DNA from: JBOZRQ01 sp050789255
GTDB taxonomy: Bacteria; Bacillota; Sulfobacillia; Symbiobacteriales; Symbiobacteriaceae
DNA: 64,000 bases
Assembly (NCBI GenBank): GCA_050789255.1
Contig: JBOZRQ010000034.1
Location: forward strand, 209,449-273,448
Direction: 5' to 3'
Shown here: positions 25,273-34,658 of the stretch, piece after piece
Layout of the letters: each line of letters begins with the position of its first letter
Position numbering within the stretch: the first letter of the stretch is position 1
Notes under the pieces: generated by a model
What the model was told of the DNA's origin: nothing
Database searches by the model: none
Seen by the model: only the letters and a program-made list of their open reading frames with translations
Program-made: the position numbers and the translations under genes

Positions 25273-26831
25273 CTAGTACCCGCCCTGGTACGCCGCCATC
25301 GTTTCTTCAAGAACCTTAAGGTAGTTCTCACTGTGGTCCGCACCCATGGAGCCATCAATAAACCCGTCATTGCCCCGTTCAACCACGACGCAAAACTGGG
25401 GTATGCCCGAGCGCCCGGAAAAACCTGAGCTACATCGGTCCGAGCTTCCCTGCCCAGTACAATAACGCAGACAGCTTTCTTACCGTTGGCGAACTTCATC
25501 GATTCGCTGGCGAAGTATGTATCGGCCGTAACCATAGGAGCAATGCCGCCTCTGAATGCCTTGGAGATGTTCATCGCAACGGCGAGCGCACTGATGTGGT
25601 TATGATCCGTGTTGTTCTCAGTTCGTCGGACTAGGATTACGATTTGCCGTTCCCTAGGTGGTTGCCGCAGTGAACGCCGTCCGAGTGGGGTAAGTCTGGG
25701 GGCATGCACGGTGGTGAACTCCGGCACCTTGAGTTCTGCGTCCTGGATGCAAAGCTGACCTAAGGGGCTGAGCCGCTTTGCCTGAACCGCCCACCGACGA
25801 TTCCCGCTCACCGGAAGTTGAGCATACCGCGCATATTGGGATGTGTAACTGGCATCTGGGACGGCATACCCGTTTCCCCACGCCAGGAAGGCCAGCGTCC
25901 AGGCATATGCAGATGGCTTGAATGAACCTCGCCATTTTTCGGGCTTGCAGCCCTGCTTGTCCTGCGGCCAATCGAGGGCAGGCCCCCAGTTGTATTGCAT
26001 AGCCTTATACATTACTGACTTGTGGGAGATGTGATCGTCGTCGAAATCTCCCGCCTCCAAAGATTCAAAATACCAAACGCCTGCAGCAACATTGAGGTCG
26101 TCAAATCGCAAGATATCTTCAGTTTCTGGAACTGGGACCCCTGTGGCGCGGTTCCGGTTCCAATAGTCACGGATGAACGCCTTGGTGACTACTTCGGATA
26201 ACTGGAGCCAATTTGTTGGTAGCTCCCTGCCGTCAATCCGCCGCTTTGGTCGAGAGATACCGTCTTCAATTGCTCCTAAGGCATGACCAACAGCAATCTG
26301 GAGGTTGAAATAGGCGCAGGCACCTGCAAGATAATCGGCCATTCTGCGGTGCCGCTGCGACTGGCTGTAATAACTGGCGAGCGTTTTTGTATCGTCCGTC
26401 CTGCCGTTCCAACAGCAGGCCGTGACAGTCCCTGTGGCAAGGCGCTCGGCCTCGAAGTGAAAAGTGAACCTTGCTGTTGCACCTGAACCCAGAACTCCTC
26501 GGAGTTCCTGAACGGAGACAACTAGAGGGGGAAGCGCCTGCCGAGGTTGGCCTTTCACAACCAGGTGGTCCGCACCATTTTCGCCGGCGTCATCGACCAA
26601 TGGGTCCTGCTCAACCACGCTCACCGAAATGGAGACAGCGGCCTGATCATCTTGAGCGGGCTGCTCAAACAGAAGTCTGTCGACGATCTTCCCGCTTCCG
26701 AACTTGATGTCGGAAGCAACTCGCGTGGTCTTGCCATTCACGGTAATAGCAAACTCGGTGTTTGAGCCAATGTTGGCTCCGCCATACTCAATCTTCCTCA
26801 GCCAAACCCGGACCCGACCCTGGTCCTGCAT
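25273..26831 (-). pseudogene. large hypothetical protein with an apparent single-base frameshift
   Basis: The frame from the ATG at 26831 reads about 475 residues of plausible protein. Just after VFPGARAYP the coding sense moves to another frame, which reads QFCVVVERGNDGFIDGSMGA and continues to EETMAAYQGGY and a TAG at 25273-25275. The span is one base short of whole codons, and one extra G in the GGGG run at 25398-25401 would restore a 519-residue protein. Residues about 1-130 look like a beta-sandwich (C2-like); the rest is alpha/beta with no recognised motif. No signal peptide is seen. Without the correction the frame fuses artificially to the downstream secreted-protein gene. Confidence 0.55.
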
Positions 26832-27742
26832 GTGATGTGCCCGCCCCCTGACCCCGCTACATTTGTCTGTCTATTTATTCAGTAACATTATCGATCTGTA
26901 ATCCTCAAGGGGAGCTTCCCCGGGGAATCGAGTTCACCGGAATTGGATTCTTCACGCCCAAAGGGTCAAGAATCGGGCCGCTATCTTCCAATTCTGCCTG
27001 CCCACGCAACGGAGGTGAGACCAGGGAGCACCGAACACGCACGGCTTACCAGAATTTAGCTACTCATACCCTGTGGATGAAGAGATGAGCTGATTTAGGG
27101 CCGTGGAGTGACGTTTCACAGGTCAACAGAAGGAGCCGGACCGGTTCGCTGGTGCTCCGGGATTTTCTGGACGGTGGGTGCTACTAGCAAGCCTGAAAAC
27201 CGTCCACATTTTGCCCGGGAGGACCAAAATACTGAATTTCAGGGCCTTTTGTCGTCCCTCCGGGAAATTCTGGACATGATCTCGGCCATCGCACAACAGC
27301 CCGCTTCCAATTTCTCCTCGAGGCAAGGGGCTGCATGTTGCGCCGGCCATCGGGGCCGGCATTCTTGGCATAGAAGCGAGACGCAGCGTTCCCGGTGCAT
27401 TCACCTAGCTCACCCGGACTGCGGGACAGCTCACGATCACCACGCAGAAAGCTCACCTGGACTGCGAGCAAGGGTTCCTGGTGCTGACACCGAGCTCACG
27501 CAGAGTGCGAGCGAGCGTTACCCGAGCTGACGCCAAGCTCACCTCCAGCTGCAGGCGAGCAGTCCTCATGCTGCCACAGAGCTCACCGGTACCGCTGCAC
27601 AGCTCACTGAAAGCGCACACAGAGCGCGCACCGAGCTCAAGTATAGTAATAATTGCCAATCTTGAAGATAAATGGTAATTCGAGGCGAACCTCTATAGTA
27701 GATGTCTGACACAACGGACATCGAGAAGGAGGGAAACCGATC
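26832..27742. other. 911-bp non-coding region with hairpins and a phased repeat
   Basis: No convincing gene. It holds the promoter side of the leftward frameshifted gene, several imperfect hairpins (GGACGGT near 27163 with ACCGTCC near 27200; CCCGGGAGGA near 27217 with TCCCTCCGGG near 27255; GCCGGC arms near 27348), and the AGCTCAC array at 27407-27640 that ends about 50 bp before a TATAGT -10-like box (27694-27699) of the next gene. Confidence 0.7.
27407..27640. repeat. AGCTCAC repeats spaced at multiples of about 10.8 bp
   Basis: AGCT occurs at 27407, 27428, 27450, 27493, 27525, 27536, 27547, 27580, 27601 and 27634, eight times as AGCTCA and usually AGCTCAC. The gaps are 21, 22, 43, 32, 11, 11, 33, 21 and 33 bp, all close to whole numbers of helical turns. 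Longer similarity exists between units 43 bp apart (AGCTCACCCGGACTGCGGG and AGCTCACCTGGACTGCGAG). The array lies directly upstream of the gene at 27743. Confidence 0.8.
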
Positions 27743-28285
27743 GTGGCTCCTCGGAACATCCCGCTCCCGGATCTGTCCCAGACGGAGTACAGGCGTCAGT
27801 GGTCGCAGAATGGTCCCGGCTCCTGGTGGTCGGCCGGCGGTCGCGTGGTCTTCACCGCCATGGGCATGCGCCGGGTCGGCCGCCTCGGCATCCAGCTCGG
27901 TCTCACCGACCGGCCGCTCAAGCTCCTGGTCGCCCCTAACGAGGAGAAGACCGCCCTGCTCCTGATGCCGGTCCGTGACCACGCCCAGGCCGTCGATGTT
28001 CTGTACGACAAGTCCCAGTGCTCCATCGACATGGAGGCGCTCTTCGCCTACCTCGGCCGCTTCCCGCTCCCCGGCACCCGTGAGTTCCATCCCGTCGAGT
28101 TCTCCAAGGAGGAGGTCACCATCGGCGATGTGACCGGTCCCGCCCTGGAGATGCCGCTGGTGGCCACAGAGACCCGCTGGAAGAAGGCCAAGGAGAAAAA
28201 GAAGCCCTCGGATCAGCAGCCCGCCCAGCAGGCCGCTCCTGCTGCCAAGCCCAGCGAACAGGCTGCGTCCGGCAAGCAGCCGTAA
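27743..28285 (+). CDS. hypothetical protein with a charged low-complexity tail
   Basis: 180 residues, GTG start, strong ribosome site (GAAGGAGGGAAACC). The first about 135 residues are a folded-looking basic/aromatic domain (GPGSWWSAGGRVVFTAMGMR, later LLVAPNEEKTALLLMPVRD). The last 45 residues are Lys/Glu then Gln/Ala/Pro-rich (KKAKEKKKPSDQQPAQQAA), probably disordered. No family is recognised. High GC like the core genes, unlike the region to its left. A TATAGT box at 27694 and the phased AGCTCAC array precede it, so regulation by a cooperatively binding protein is possible. A terminator follows. Confidence 0.65.
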   Translation: MAPRNIPLPDLSQTEYRRQWSQNGPGSWWSAGGRVVFTAMGMRRVGRLGIQLGLTDRPLKLLVAPNEEKTALLLMPVRDHAQAVDVLYDKSQCSIDMEALFAYLGRFPLPGTREFHPVEFSKEEVTIGDVTGPALEMPLVATETRWKKAKEKKKPSDQQPAQQAAPAAKPSEQAASGKQP

Positions 28286-28320
28286 AATCTAGACCAACCT
28301 AACCTCGTTAAAACCAAAGA

Positions 28321-28362
28321 GAACGGCGGGCCGCAGGGAAAATTCCCTTCGGCCCGCCGTTC
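28321..28362 (+). terminator. terminator before cta operon 2
   Basis: A 12-bp stem GAACGGCGGGCC with its complement at 28351-28362, enclosing a smaller GGGA/TCCC pairing. It separates the unknown gene from the second ctaC. Confidence 0.75.
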
Positions 28363-28440
28363 CGTTCCCGCGCAATGGATATCCGTTCCTCATCCTGCTC
28401 AATACTAAGGAGCGATTACCAGTTTGGGGGGCGGAAGTAG

Positions 28441-29472
28441 TTGAAGCGTTGGCATGGGACATGGCTGCGCGCCCTGATCTGCATCTCGCTTTTGGGATTG
28501 ACCGGGTGCTTGAAGGGCACGCCCCAGTCGTTCCTCGACGCGCGCGGCACGGTCGCACAGATGGAGCTCGGTCTGCTCAACCTGTCCCTCTACATCTCCC
28601 TCGTGATCGGTGTGGCGGTGACGGGGATCCTGCTGTACATCATCTTCCGGTTCAGGGTAAAGGGCGCCCCCACCGGCGCTCCCCCGCAGCAGATCCACGG
28701 CAGCGCCAAAATGGAGATGGGCTGGACCCTGATCCCGATCGTGATCCTGGCGGTGGTGGCCATCCCGTCGATCCGCGTTGCCAACCAGGTCTTCAACAAG
28801 GAGATCCCGGGCTCGGAGCTGGTGCGGGCGCATGGCGCCCAGTGGTTCTTTAACTTCGAGTACCCCGACTACGGCTTCACCGTATCCAACGAGCTGGTGA
28901 TCCCCGTGGGCAAGCCGGTCTCGCTGCGGATCGACTCCCGGGACGTGATCCACAGCCTCTGGGTGCCTAAGCTCGCCGGCAAGACCGACATGATCCCGGG
29001 CCGGGTCAACCACACCTGGTTGCAGGCCGACCAGCCCGGCATGTACTACGGGCAGTGCGCCGAGTACTGCCTGACCTCCCACTCGCAGATGCGGTTCCGG
29101 GTCCGGGCGATCCCGCAGGCCGAGTATGACGCCTGGGTCGCCAAGCGCAAGCAGCTGGCCGGCGTGCCCACCGACCCGGTGGCGCTGCGGGGCAAGGCGC
29201 TCTTCGAGGGCGGCGACAAGAGCCGGGTCACCTGCTACGCCTGCCACGCCGTCGACGGGACCATCGCCAAGGGCCTGGTCGGCCCGAACCTGACCAACAT
29301 CGGCGAGCGGCCGACCGTTGGCGCCGGGCTAATCTCCAACACCACCGAGAATCTGAAACGGTGGATTCGAAACCCGCAGGAGATCAAGCCCGGGAACCGC
29401 ATGCCGGCGCATCTGCACCTGAAGGAAGAGGAGCTGGATGCGATCGTGGCCTACCTGCAGACCCTGAAGTAA
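28441..29472 (+). CDS. ctaC: cytochrome c oxidase subunit II with fused cytochrome c, copy 2
   Basis: 343 residues, TTG start after GGGGGGCGGAAGTAG. Lipoprotein signal with lipobox LLGLTGC (Cys about 23), two membrane helices, CuA site CAEYCLTSHSQM, and a C-terminal heme c domain with CYACH near 264 and an axial Met in GNRMPAH. Close in plan and length to copy 1 but clearly diverged, so not a recent duplication. First gene of a six-gene rightward operon; ctaD follows after 13 bp. Confidence 0.93.
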   Translation: MKRWHGTWLRALICISLLGLTGCLKGTPQSFLDARGTVAQMELGLLNLSLYISLVIGVAVTGILLYIIFRFRVKGAPTGAPPQQIHGSAKMEMGWTLIPIVILAVVAIPSIRVANQVFNKEIPGSELVRAHGAQWFFNFEYPDYGFTVSNELVIPVGKPVSLRIDSRDVIHSLWVPKLAGKTDMIPGRVNHTWLQADQPGMYYGQCAEYCLTSHSQMRFRVRAIPQAEYDAWVAKRKQLAGVPTDPVALRGKALFEGGDKSRVTCYACHAVDGTIAKGLVGPNLTNIGERPTVGAGLISNTTENLKRWIRNPQEIKPGNRMPAHLHLKEEELDAIVAYLQTLK

Positions 29473-29485
29473 CGGAGGGACGACG

Positions 29486-31351
29486 ATGGCCATCGAACCC
29501 CGCACACTGGGGATCCTGAAGCGGCCCCGCTTCCAGAGCGGCCTCTGGAGCTGGATCGCCACGGTGGACCACAAGCGGATCGGTATTCTCTACCTGTGGA
29601 CAGCCTTTTTCTTCTTCCTGGTGGGCGGCACGGAGGCCTGGCTGTTCCGGCTCCAGCTTGCCTACCCGGACAACCGGCTGATGAAGCCGGACACCTACAA
29701 CGCCCTCTTTACCATGCACGGCACGACGATGATCTTCCTGGCGATCATGCCGCTGCTGTCGGCCTTTCAGAACTTCCTGCTGCCGCTGATGATCGGCGCC
29801 CGCGACGTCGCTTTCCCGAAGCTGAACGCCTTTAGCTACTGGAACTACCTGCTGGGCGCGATCTTCCTGAACATCCCGTTCATCAACGGCAACATTCCGG
29901 ACCAGGGCTGGTACGCCTATGCCCCGCTGACGCTGCCGCAGCACACCCTGCACCAGGGACCCACCTGGTGGAGCGTCGGGCTGATTCTGCTGGGCACCGG
30001 CTCGCTGGTCTCGGCCTTCAACTTCATTGTAACCGTCATCAACATGCGCTGTCCCGGCATGACCCTGATGCGCATGCCGGTCTTCGTCTGGACGAGCTTC
30101 ATCATCGCCATCATGGTGATCTTTGCCTTCCCTGCCTTCACCGTCGCGCTGATCATGCTGCTCTTCGACCGCAACTTTGCCGGCAACTTCTTTAACAACG
30201 TTACGGGCGCCAACGTGCTGCTCTGGCAACACGTCTTCTGGACCTTCGGCCACCCCGAGGTCTACATCATGATTCTGCCGGCCTTCGGCATCATCTCGGA
30301 GATCCTGCCGGTCTTTGCCCGCAAGCCGCTATTCGGCTACACCGTCATCGTCTTCACGAGCGCCCTGATCGCCTTCATGGGCTTTACGGTCTGGGTCCAT
30401 CACATGTTCGCGGTCGGTTTGGCCGGGGCGGTCAACATCATCTTCGCTGCCACGACGGCAGCCATTTCCGTGCCGACGGGCGTGAAGATCTTCAACTGGC
30501 TCGCCACGCTGTGGGGCGGGCAACTGCGGTTTACCACGGCGATGAAGTTTGCCGTCTCTTTCCTCGTGACCTTCACCATAGGCGGGCTGTCGGGCTTTAT
30601 GCACTCGCTGGCGCCGGCCGATACGCAGCAAAACGATACGTACTTCATCGTGGCCCACTTCCACTACGTGCTCGTTGGCGGGACGATGATGGCGATCTTC
30701 GCCGGCATGTACTACTGGTTCCCGAAGATGTTCGGGCGCCTGCTCGATGAGCGCCTGGGCAACTGGTCCTTCTGGCTGATCCAGATCGGCTTTAATGTGT
30801 GGGCCTTTCCGCTGCACTTCCTGGGTCTGCTGGGCCAGCCCCGCCGCACCTGGACCTACTCGGCGGACCAGGGCTGGGGTACCTGGAACTTCGTCTCCAC
30901 GGTGGGGGTCTTCATTCTGGCGACCGGCCTGCTGGTGCTGGTCTACAACTTCGCCATCACCATGCGCAAGAAGCCGGACGCCGTGGCCGATCCCTGGGAC
31001 GGCCGCACCCTGGAGTGGACAATCCCGTCGCCACCGCCTGAGTACAACTTCAAGCAGACCCCGGTCGTGGCCACCCTGGATGATTTCTTCTACCGCAAGT
31101 ATCCGCAGCTGCGGGATGGGCACAAGGTGACGCCGCCAGAGCCCAAACCCGAGCCCCACGGGATCCACATGCCGGGCCAGTCGTATATGCCCTTCGCTCT
31201 GGCCTTCTCGAACACCGTCATCGGATTCGGCCTGGTGTGGAAGAACTACGTACTGATCGGGGTCGGCGCCGTCCTCACCATCTTGTCGCTCTTTGGCTGG
31301 ACCTTCGAGGGCGAGGGCGGTTATCACATCCATCCGGAGGGGGGAGACTAA
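29486..31351 (+). CDS. ctaD: cytochrome c oxidase subunit I, copy 2
   Basis: 621 residues. FWTFGHPEVYIMILPAFGII, HHMFAVGLAG and VAHFHYVLVGG supply the CuB and heme ligands and the A1-type glutamate; GARDVAFPKLN carries the D-channel Asp. It has the same C-terminal two-helix extension as copy 1. It is a proton-pumping A1-type oxidase core. A good GGAGGGA ribosome site is present. The stop is followed directly by the GTG of ctaE (TAAGTG). Confidence 0.95.
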   Translation: MAIEPRTLGILKRPRFQSGLWSWIATVDHKRIGILYLWTAFFFFLVGGTEAWLFRLQLAYPDNRLMKPDTYNALFTMHGTTMIFLAIMPLLSAFQNFLLPLMIGARDVAFPKLNAFSYWNYLLGAIFLNIPFINGNIPDQGWYAYAPLTLPQHTLHQGPTWWSVGLILLGTGSLVSAFNFIVTVINMRCPGMTLMRMPVFVWTSFIIAIMVIFAFPAFTVALIMLLFDRNFAGNFFNNVTGANVLLWQHVFWTFGHPEVYIMILPAFGIISEILPVFARKPLFGYTVIVFTSALIAFMGFTVWVHHMFAVGLAGAVNIIFAATTAAISVPTGVKIFNWLATLWGGQLRFTTAMKFAVSFLVTFTIGGLSGFMHSLAPADTQQNDTYFIVAHFHYVLVGGTMMAIFAGMYYWFPKMFGRLLDERLGNWSFWLIQIGFNVWAFPLHFLGLLGQPRRTWTYSADQGWGTWNFVSTVGVFILATGLLVLVYNFAITMRKKPDAVADPWDGRTLEWTIPSPPPEYNFKQTPVVATLDDFFYRKYPQLRDGHKVTPPEPKPEPHGIHMPGQSYMPFALAFSNTVIGFGLVWKNYVLIGVGAVLTILSLFGWTFEGEGGYHIHPEGGD

Positions 31352-31945
31352 GTGTCCGCGCACGCAGGGCAACATCCGACCAACACGGGAATCGATAATA
31401 CCAAGCTGGGCTTTTGGACCTTTCTGTCCTCGGAGTGCGTCTTCTTCGGCTGCCTCCTGGTGGGCTACCTGACCTACCAGAACAACCCGTACACGGGTCC
31501 GGGGCGCGAGATTTTCAACATCCCGCTTACGACCGTCTCGACCTTTGTGCTGCTGATGTCCTCCCTGGCGATGGCGCTCGGGGTCGGTCAGGCGCACAAG
31601 GGCCACGGGGCGATGGCCCGCACCTGGGTGCTGGTCACCGCCCTGATGGGGCTGATCTTCCTCGGCTTTCAGGCCTACGAGTTCACCCACTTCATCGGCG
31701 AGGGGCTCACGATCTCCACCAGCCCGTTCGGCACGGCCTTCTACGTGCTGACCGGCTTTCACGGCACCCACGTGGCGGTCGGTGTGCTGTGGCTGCTCAC
31801 CCTGTGGTTTGCCGGCCGCAAGCCAGGCGGACTGGGGGCGGACTGGGCGCTGCCCGTGGAGCTTGCCGGGCTGTACTGGCACTTTGTCGACATCGTCTGG
31901 ATCGTGCTCTTCACCGTCGTCTACCTGCTGCCGCAAGCTGCCTGA
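31352..31945 (+). CDS. ctaE: cytochrome c oxidase subunit III, copy 2
   Basis: 197 residues, GTG start immediately after the ctaD stop. Five membrane helices; NTGIDNTKLGFWTFLSSECV, AYEFTHFIGEGL and GFHGTHVAVGVLWL match subunit III. It has the same NTGIDN motif as copy 1 but lacks its His-rich leader. Confidence 0.93.
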   Translation: MSAHAGQHPTNTGIDNTKLGFWTFLSSECVFFGCLLVGYLTYQNNPYTGPGREIFNIPLTTVSTFVLLMSSLAMALGVGQAHKGHGAMARTWVLVTALMGLIFLGFQAYEFTHFIGEGLTISTSPFGTAFYVLTGFHGTHVAVGVLWLLTLWFAGRKPGGLGADWALPVELAGLYWHFVDIVWIVLFTVVYLLPQAA

Positions 31946-31959
31946 GGAGGGAACAAGGC

Positions 31960-32268
31960 TTGGCCGACATCCACGACCATCCCGCCAAAGATCATGTGCA
32001 TCCCGGGCCGACGCAGGGAGAGCTGGTCCGCCTCGGCGTGATCCTGGCGGCGATCACGGCGCTTGAGTTCGGCATCGTCTACCTTCACGGGCTGAAGGTC
32101 GTGGTGGTGGTTGGGCTGTACTTGCTGGCCCTGGTGAAGTTCTTCCTGGTGGCCACCCGCTTCATGCACCTGAAGTACGACCATACCCTGCTGGGCTGGA
32201 TTTTCCTGATCGGCGCCCTGATGGCTGCCAGCATGATCAACGCCCTGTACTACATTCTGTTTGCGTGA
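31960..32268 (+). CDS. ctaF: cytochrome c oxidase subunit IV, copy 2
   Basis: 102 residues from the TTG at 31960, chosen because GAGGAGGGAACAAGGC is directly upstream; the open frame extends further left inside ctaE but that part is not this gene. Three helices with ITALEFGIVYLHGLK and KFFLVATRFMHLKYDH, matching copy 1 position by position. His/Asp-rich N-terminus. Confidence 0.88.
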   Translation: MADIHDHPAKDHVHPGPTQGELVRLGVILAAITALEFGIVYLHGLKVVVVVGLYLLALVKFFLVATRFMHLKYDHTLLGWIFLIGALMAASMINALYYILFA

Positions 32269-32280
32269 GGTGAGCCAGGT

Positions 32281-33102
32281 TTGCCGCTTGAGCTACACGC
32301 CTACGGGTGGGCGGACCTCTGGCACCCCGGTGTCCTGGCCTGGGTGGCGCTGCTGCAGGCGGTCTACCTCCTGGCGGTGGGACCGTGGCGCCAGGCCTTC
32401 GGCTGGGGACCACCCGTGCCCGCCTGGCGCCAGCTGCTCTTCTCGGCCGGGCTCTGGCTGATCTACCTCGCCGAGGGGACCCCTGTGCACGTGTTGAGCG
32501 AGCGGTACCTCTTCAGCGTCCACATGGTGCAGCACTTATTGCTGACTACGGCCATGCCGCCCTTGCTGCTGGTGGGGGCGCCGGGTTGGCTGGTCGCCCC
32601 GCTCTTTGCGCGGGGTCCGGTGGCGGGGCTCGTCCGGTGGCTGACCAGGCCGCTGCCGGCGCTCCTGATTTTCAACCTGATCCTGGCGCTGTGGCATCTG
32701 CCCGTGGCGTACGAGGCGGCGCTCAAGTGGCACGGGTTTCACATGGTCCAGCACGCAATCCTGGTGAGCACTGCGCTGGTGATGTGGTGGCCGGTCGCGG
32801 CGCCAGAGGGCCCCTGGCCCCGGATGCACGAGAGCTTCCAGATGGGCTATCTCTTCCTGGTGGGCCTCACGCAAATCGCTACCTTCGGCATGATCACCTT
32901 CGCCGACCACCCGATTTACGGGTTCTACGCGGCGGCGCCCAGGCTCTGGTCCATCGACCCGATGTCTGACCAGCAACTTGCTGGGATTTTGATGAAGTAC
33001 GGCATGATGGGCGCCATTACGGTGGTCTGGGGGATCCTGTTCTACCGGTGGGCGAGCCGGGAAGGTCCCGCTCAGGAACTGAAGCAAGGGACGGAGGTGT
33101 GA
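32281..33102 (+). CDS. ctaG: cytochrome c oxidase assembly factor CtaG, copy 2
   Basis: 273 residues, TTG start 12 bp after ctaF. Seven helices; YGWADLWHPGVLAWVALLQA, SVHMVQHLLL and HMVQHAILV are shared with copy 1. The conserved His residues of the family are kept. It should serve maturation of the second oxidase. Confidence 0.9.
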   Translation: MPLELHAYGWADLWHPGVLAWVALLQAVYLLAVGPWRQAFGWGPPVPAWRQLLFSAGLWLIYLAEGTPVHVLSERYLFSVHMVQHLLLTTAMPPLLLVGAPGWLVAPLFARGPVAGLVRWLTRPLPALLIFNLILALWHLPVAYEAALKWHGFHMVQHAILVSTALVMWWPVAAPEGPWPRMHESFQMGYLFLVGLTQIATFGMITFADHPIYGFYAAAPRLWSIDPMSDQQLAGILMKYGMMGAITVVWGILFYRWASREGPAQELKQGTEV

Positions 33103-33106
33103 GGCG

Positions 33107-33487
33107 GTGTCCTCTCTGGCGAAGATCTGGCAGGCGTCCTGGGACGGGTTCCGCAACCGGTGCCCGGAGTGCAAGCGGGGACAGATTTGGGGCAAGGACG
33201 GGGAGATCCACAAGCAGTGCTCCGAGTGCGGGCTGATCTTCGAGCCCGACGAGGTGGACTGGGGCGGCTTCTCCTGGGCCTATTCCGTGGAAGGCACGGT
33301 CCTGTTCATCGGCGGGGCGATCAGCATCCTGCTGGAGATGACCGTGCTTAATCTCCCCTGGACGGTGTACGCCTACTTCTGGACGGCCTTCGTCATCCTC
33401 TTTCACCTGCTCTTCTACCGGAACCTGAAGGGCCAGTGGGTAGGGATGCGCACGGCGATGATGGGGCGGCCGGGGAGCAGGGTGTAG
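33107..33487 (+). CDS. DUF983 zinc-ribbon membrane protein
   Basis: 126 residues, GTG start 4 bp after ctaG, so the last gene of cta operon 2. Two CxxC pairs at the N-terminus (CPECKRG and CSECG) followed by two membrane helices and the family ending YRNLKGQWVGM. DUF983 proteins are often beside oxidase genes, and a role in oxidase assembly is plausible but unproven. A second DUF983 gene is at 42085-42441. Confidence 0.85.
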   Translation: MSSLAKIWQASWDGFRNRCPECKRGQIWGKDGEIHKQCSECGLIFEPDEVDWGGFSWAYSVEGTVLFIGGAISILLEMTVLNLPWTVYAYFWTAFVILFHLLFYRNLKGQWVGMRTAMMGRPGSRV

Positions 33488-33608
33488 CCTTCGTGTGACC
33501 GCTACACAAGGGCGCTGCCGCGCCATCGGCTCCTGGGGTCGAATTGGCGCACAGGTCGCCGATGAATGCGGCAATCGCCCTCATGCACCGGTCCGTTGGT
33601 CCACCTCT

Positions 33609-34541
33609 TTACCCTTCAGGCGCTTTGGGGCACAGGCGGTCAAAGCAAGGTGTGGGCAGGCCGGCAGAGCGGAGCAGCGCCTGCACTTCGGTCGTGAGGG
33701 CCTGCATTTCGGGCCGGGCGTTGTTGGCGTGCTGCCACATGACCAGCTCGGCTCGCCGGGTGGCAAAGGAACGGCTCAGGATCTGGATCAGGAGCCAGTC
33801 GGGCAGCCAACGCAGGATGCGTACCCGCCGGGGCAGAACCGGTACCCCCAGGGCGCCGAGCGCCCGCAGCCCCTCCCGCACCGCTCCGATCAGCAGGCGC
33901 AGCGCCTCGGTGCTCTTCGCCAGCTGGTAGTTGCAGCCGGCGTAGTAAAAGGCATTCGCAATGGGCGCCACCAGCACCGCATGGGTCTTGAGCCAGGCCT
34001 CCATGTCGGAACTGAAGGCGGTGGGGAACCCGGCGGCGTTCAGCATCCCGGCGATCGACCGCAGCCTCGGCGTCACCTCGCCGGAGAGTTCACCCAGTGT
34101 GGTGGGCTGGGTGCGCCCGGAGACCAGTTGATACTGTACCACGTGCCCACGCCGGGCGCCGCCGGCGCCCGGAAAGCCCAGCAGCACACGCTCCCTGCCC
34201 AGTAGGGCCGCCAGATCGGCGGCCCCTGCCGCGTTGTTCGTCATGAAGAGCACGGCTGGGGAGCGGTTCGCGGCCAGCTGCGGGAGCACGCCCGGGACCT
34301 GGTCCCGCCGGACCAGCACCATGATCAGGTCGTAGCTGTCCTCGGGGGCCAGCTCCGCAATGACGGGGAGCGAGGTGGCCGTGCGGGCGCCCGAGGCCCC
34401 GTCCTGCAGGATGATACCCCACCGGCTGACCTGCTCGGCCCGCTCTCCTCTGGCCAGGATGGTGACGTCCTGACCCGACGACTTCAGCTTTGCTGCATAG
34501 AGACTTCCAAGCACTCCGGCGCCGAAGACGAGCACCCGCAT
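33609..34541 (-). CDS. ketopantoate reductase PanE/ApbA family oxidoreductase
   Basis: 310 residues from the ATG at 34541 (GGAGG 9 nt upstream). The N-terminal NADP-binding glycine motif MRVLVFGAGVLGSLYAAKL is intact. The pattern of the family continues with VRRDQVPGVL and FMTNNAAG, then a C-terminal helical domain. It is less typical in the C-terminal half (hydrophobic WLPDWLLIQILSR), so it may act on a 2-oxo acid other than ketopantoate. Divergent from the D-aminoacylase gene. Confidence 0.8.
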   Translation of the reverse strand: MRVLVFGAGVLGSLYAAKLKSSGQDVTILARGERAEQVSRWGIILQDGASGARTATSLPVIAELAPEDSYDLIMVLVRRDQVPGVLPQLAANRSPAVLFMTNNAAGAADLAALLGRERVLLGFPGAGGARRGHVVQYQLVSGRTQPTTLGELSGEVTPRLRSIAGMLNAAGFPTAFSSDMEAWLKTHAVLVAPIANAFYYAGCNYQLAKSTEALRLLIGAVREGLRALGALGVPVLPRRVRILRWLPDWLLIQILSRSFATRRAELVMWQHANNARPEMQALTTEVQALLRSAGLPTPCFDRLCPKAPEG

Positions 34542-34658
34542 GGATACCACCTCCAGGACTGTTCGCTTTCACCATAGCACAACTGGGGGCGAAAGGAAGA
34601 GTCCGAAGGAGTTACGGAGAATGTAATGCTGTGAGACCACAACCACCCGGAGGGACTT

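Noticed and set aside
27408..27640. CRISPR array
   Set aside because: The repeated unit is only 7-8 bp with irregular 11-43 bp spacing and no cas genes nearby.
27453..27678. Small coding frames over the AGCTCAC array
   Set aside because: Frames on both strands are short, lack ribosome sites and have repeat-driven composition.
33482..33507. Terminator after cta operon 2
   Set aside because: Only a 7-bp stem that includes the stop codon, without T-run; too weak to call.
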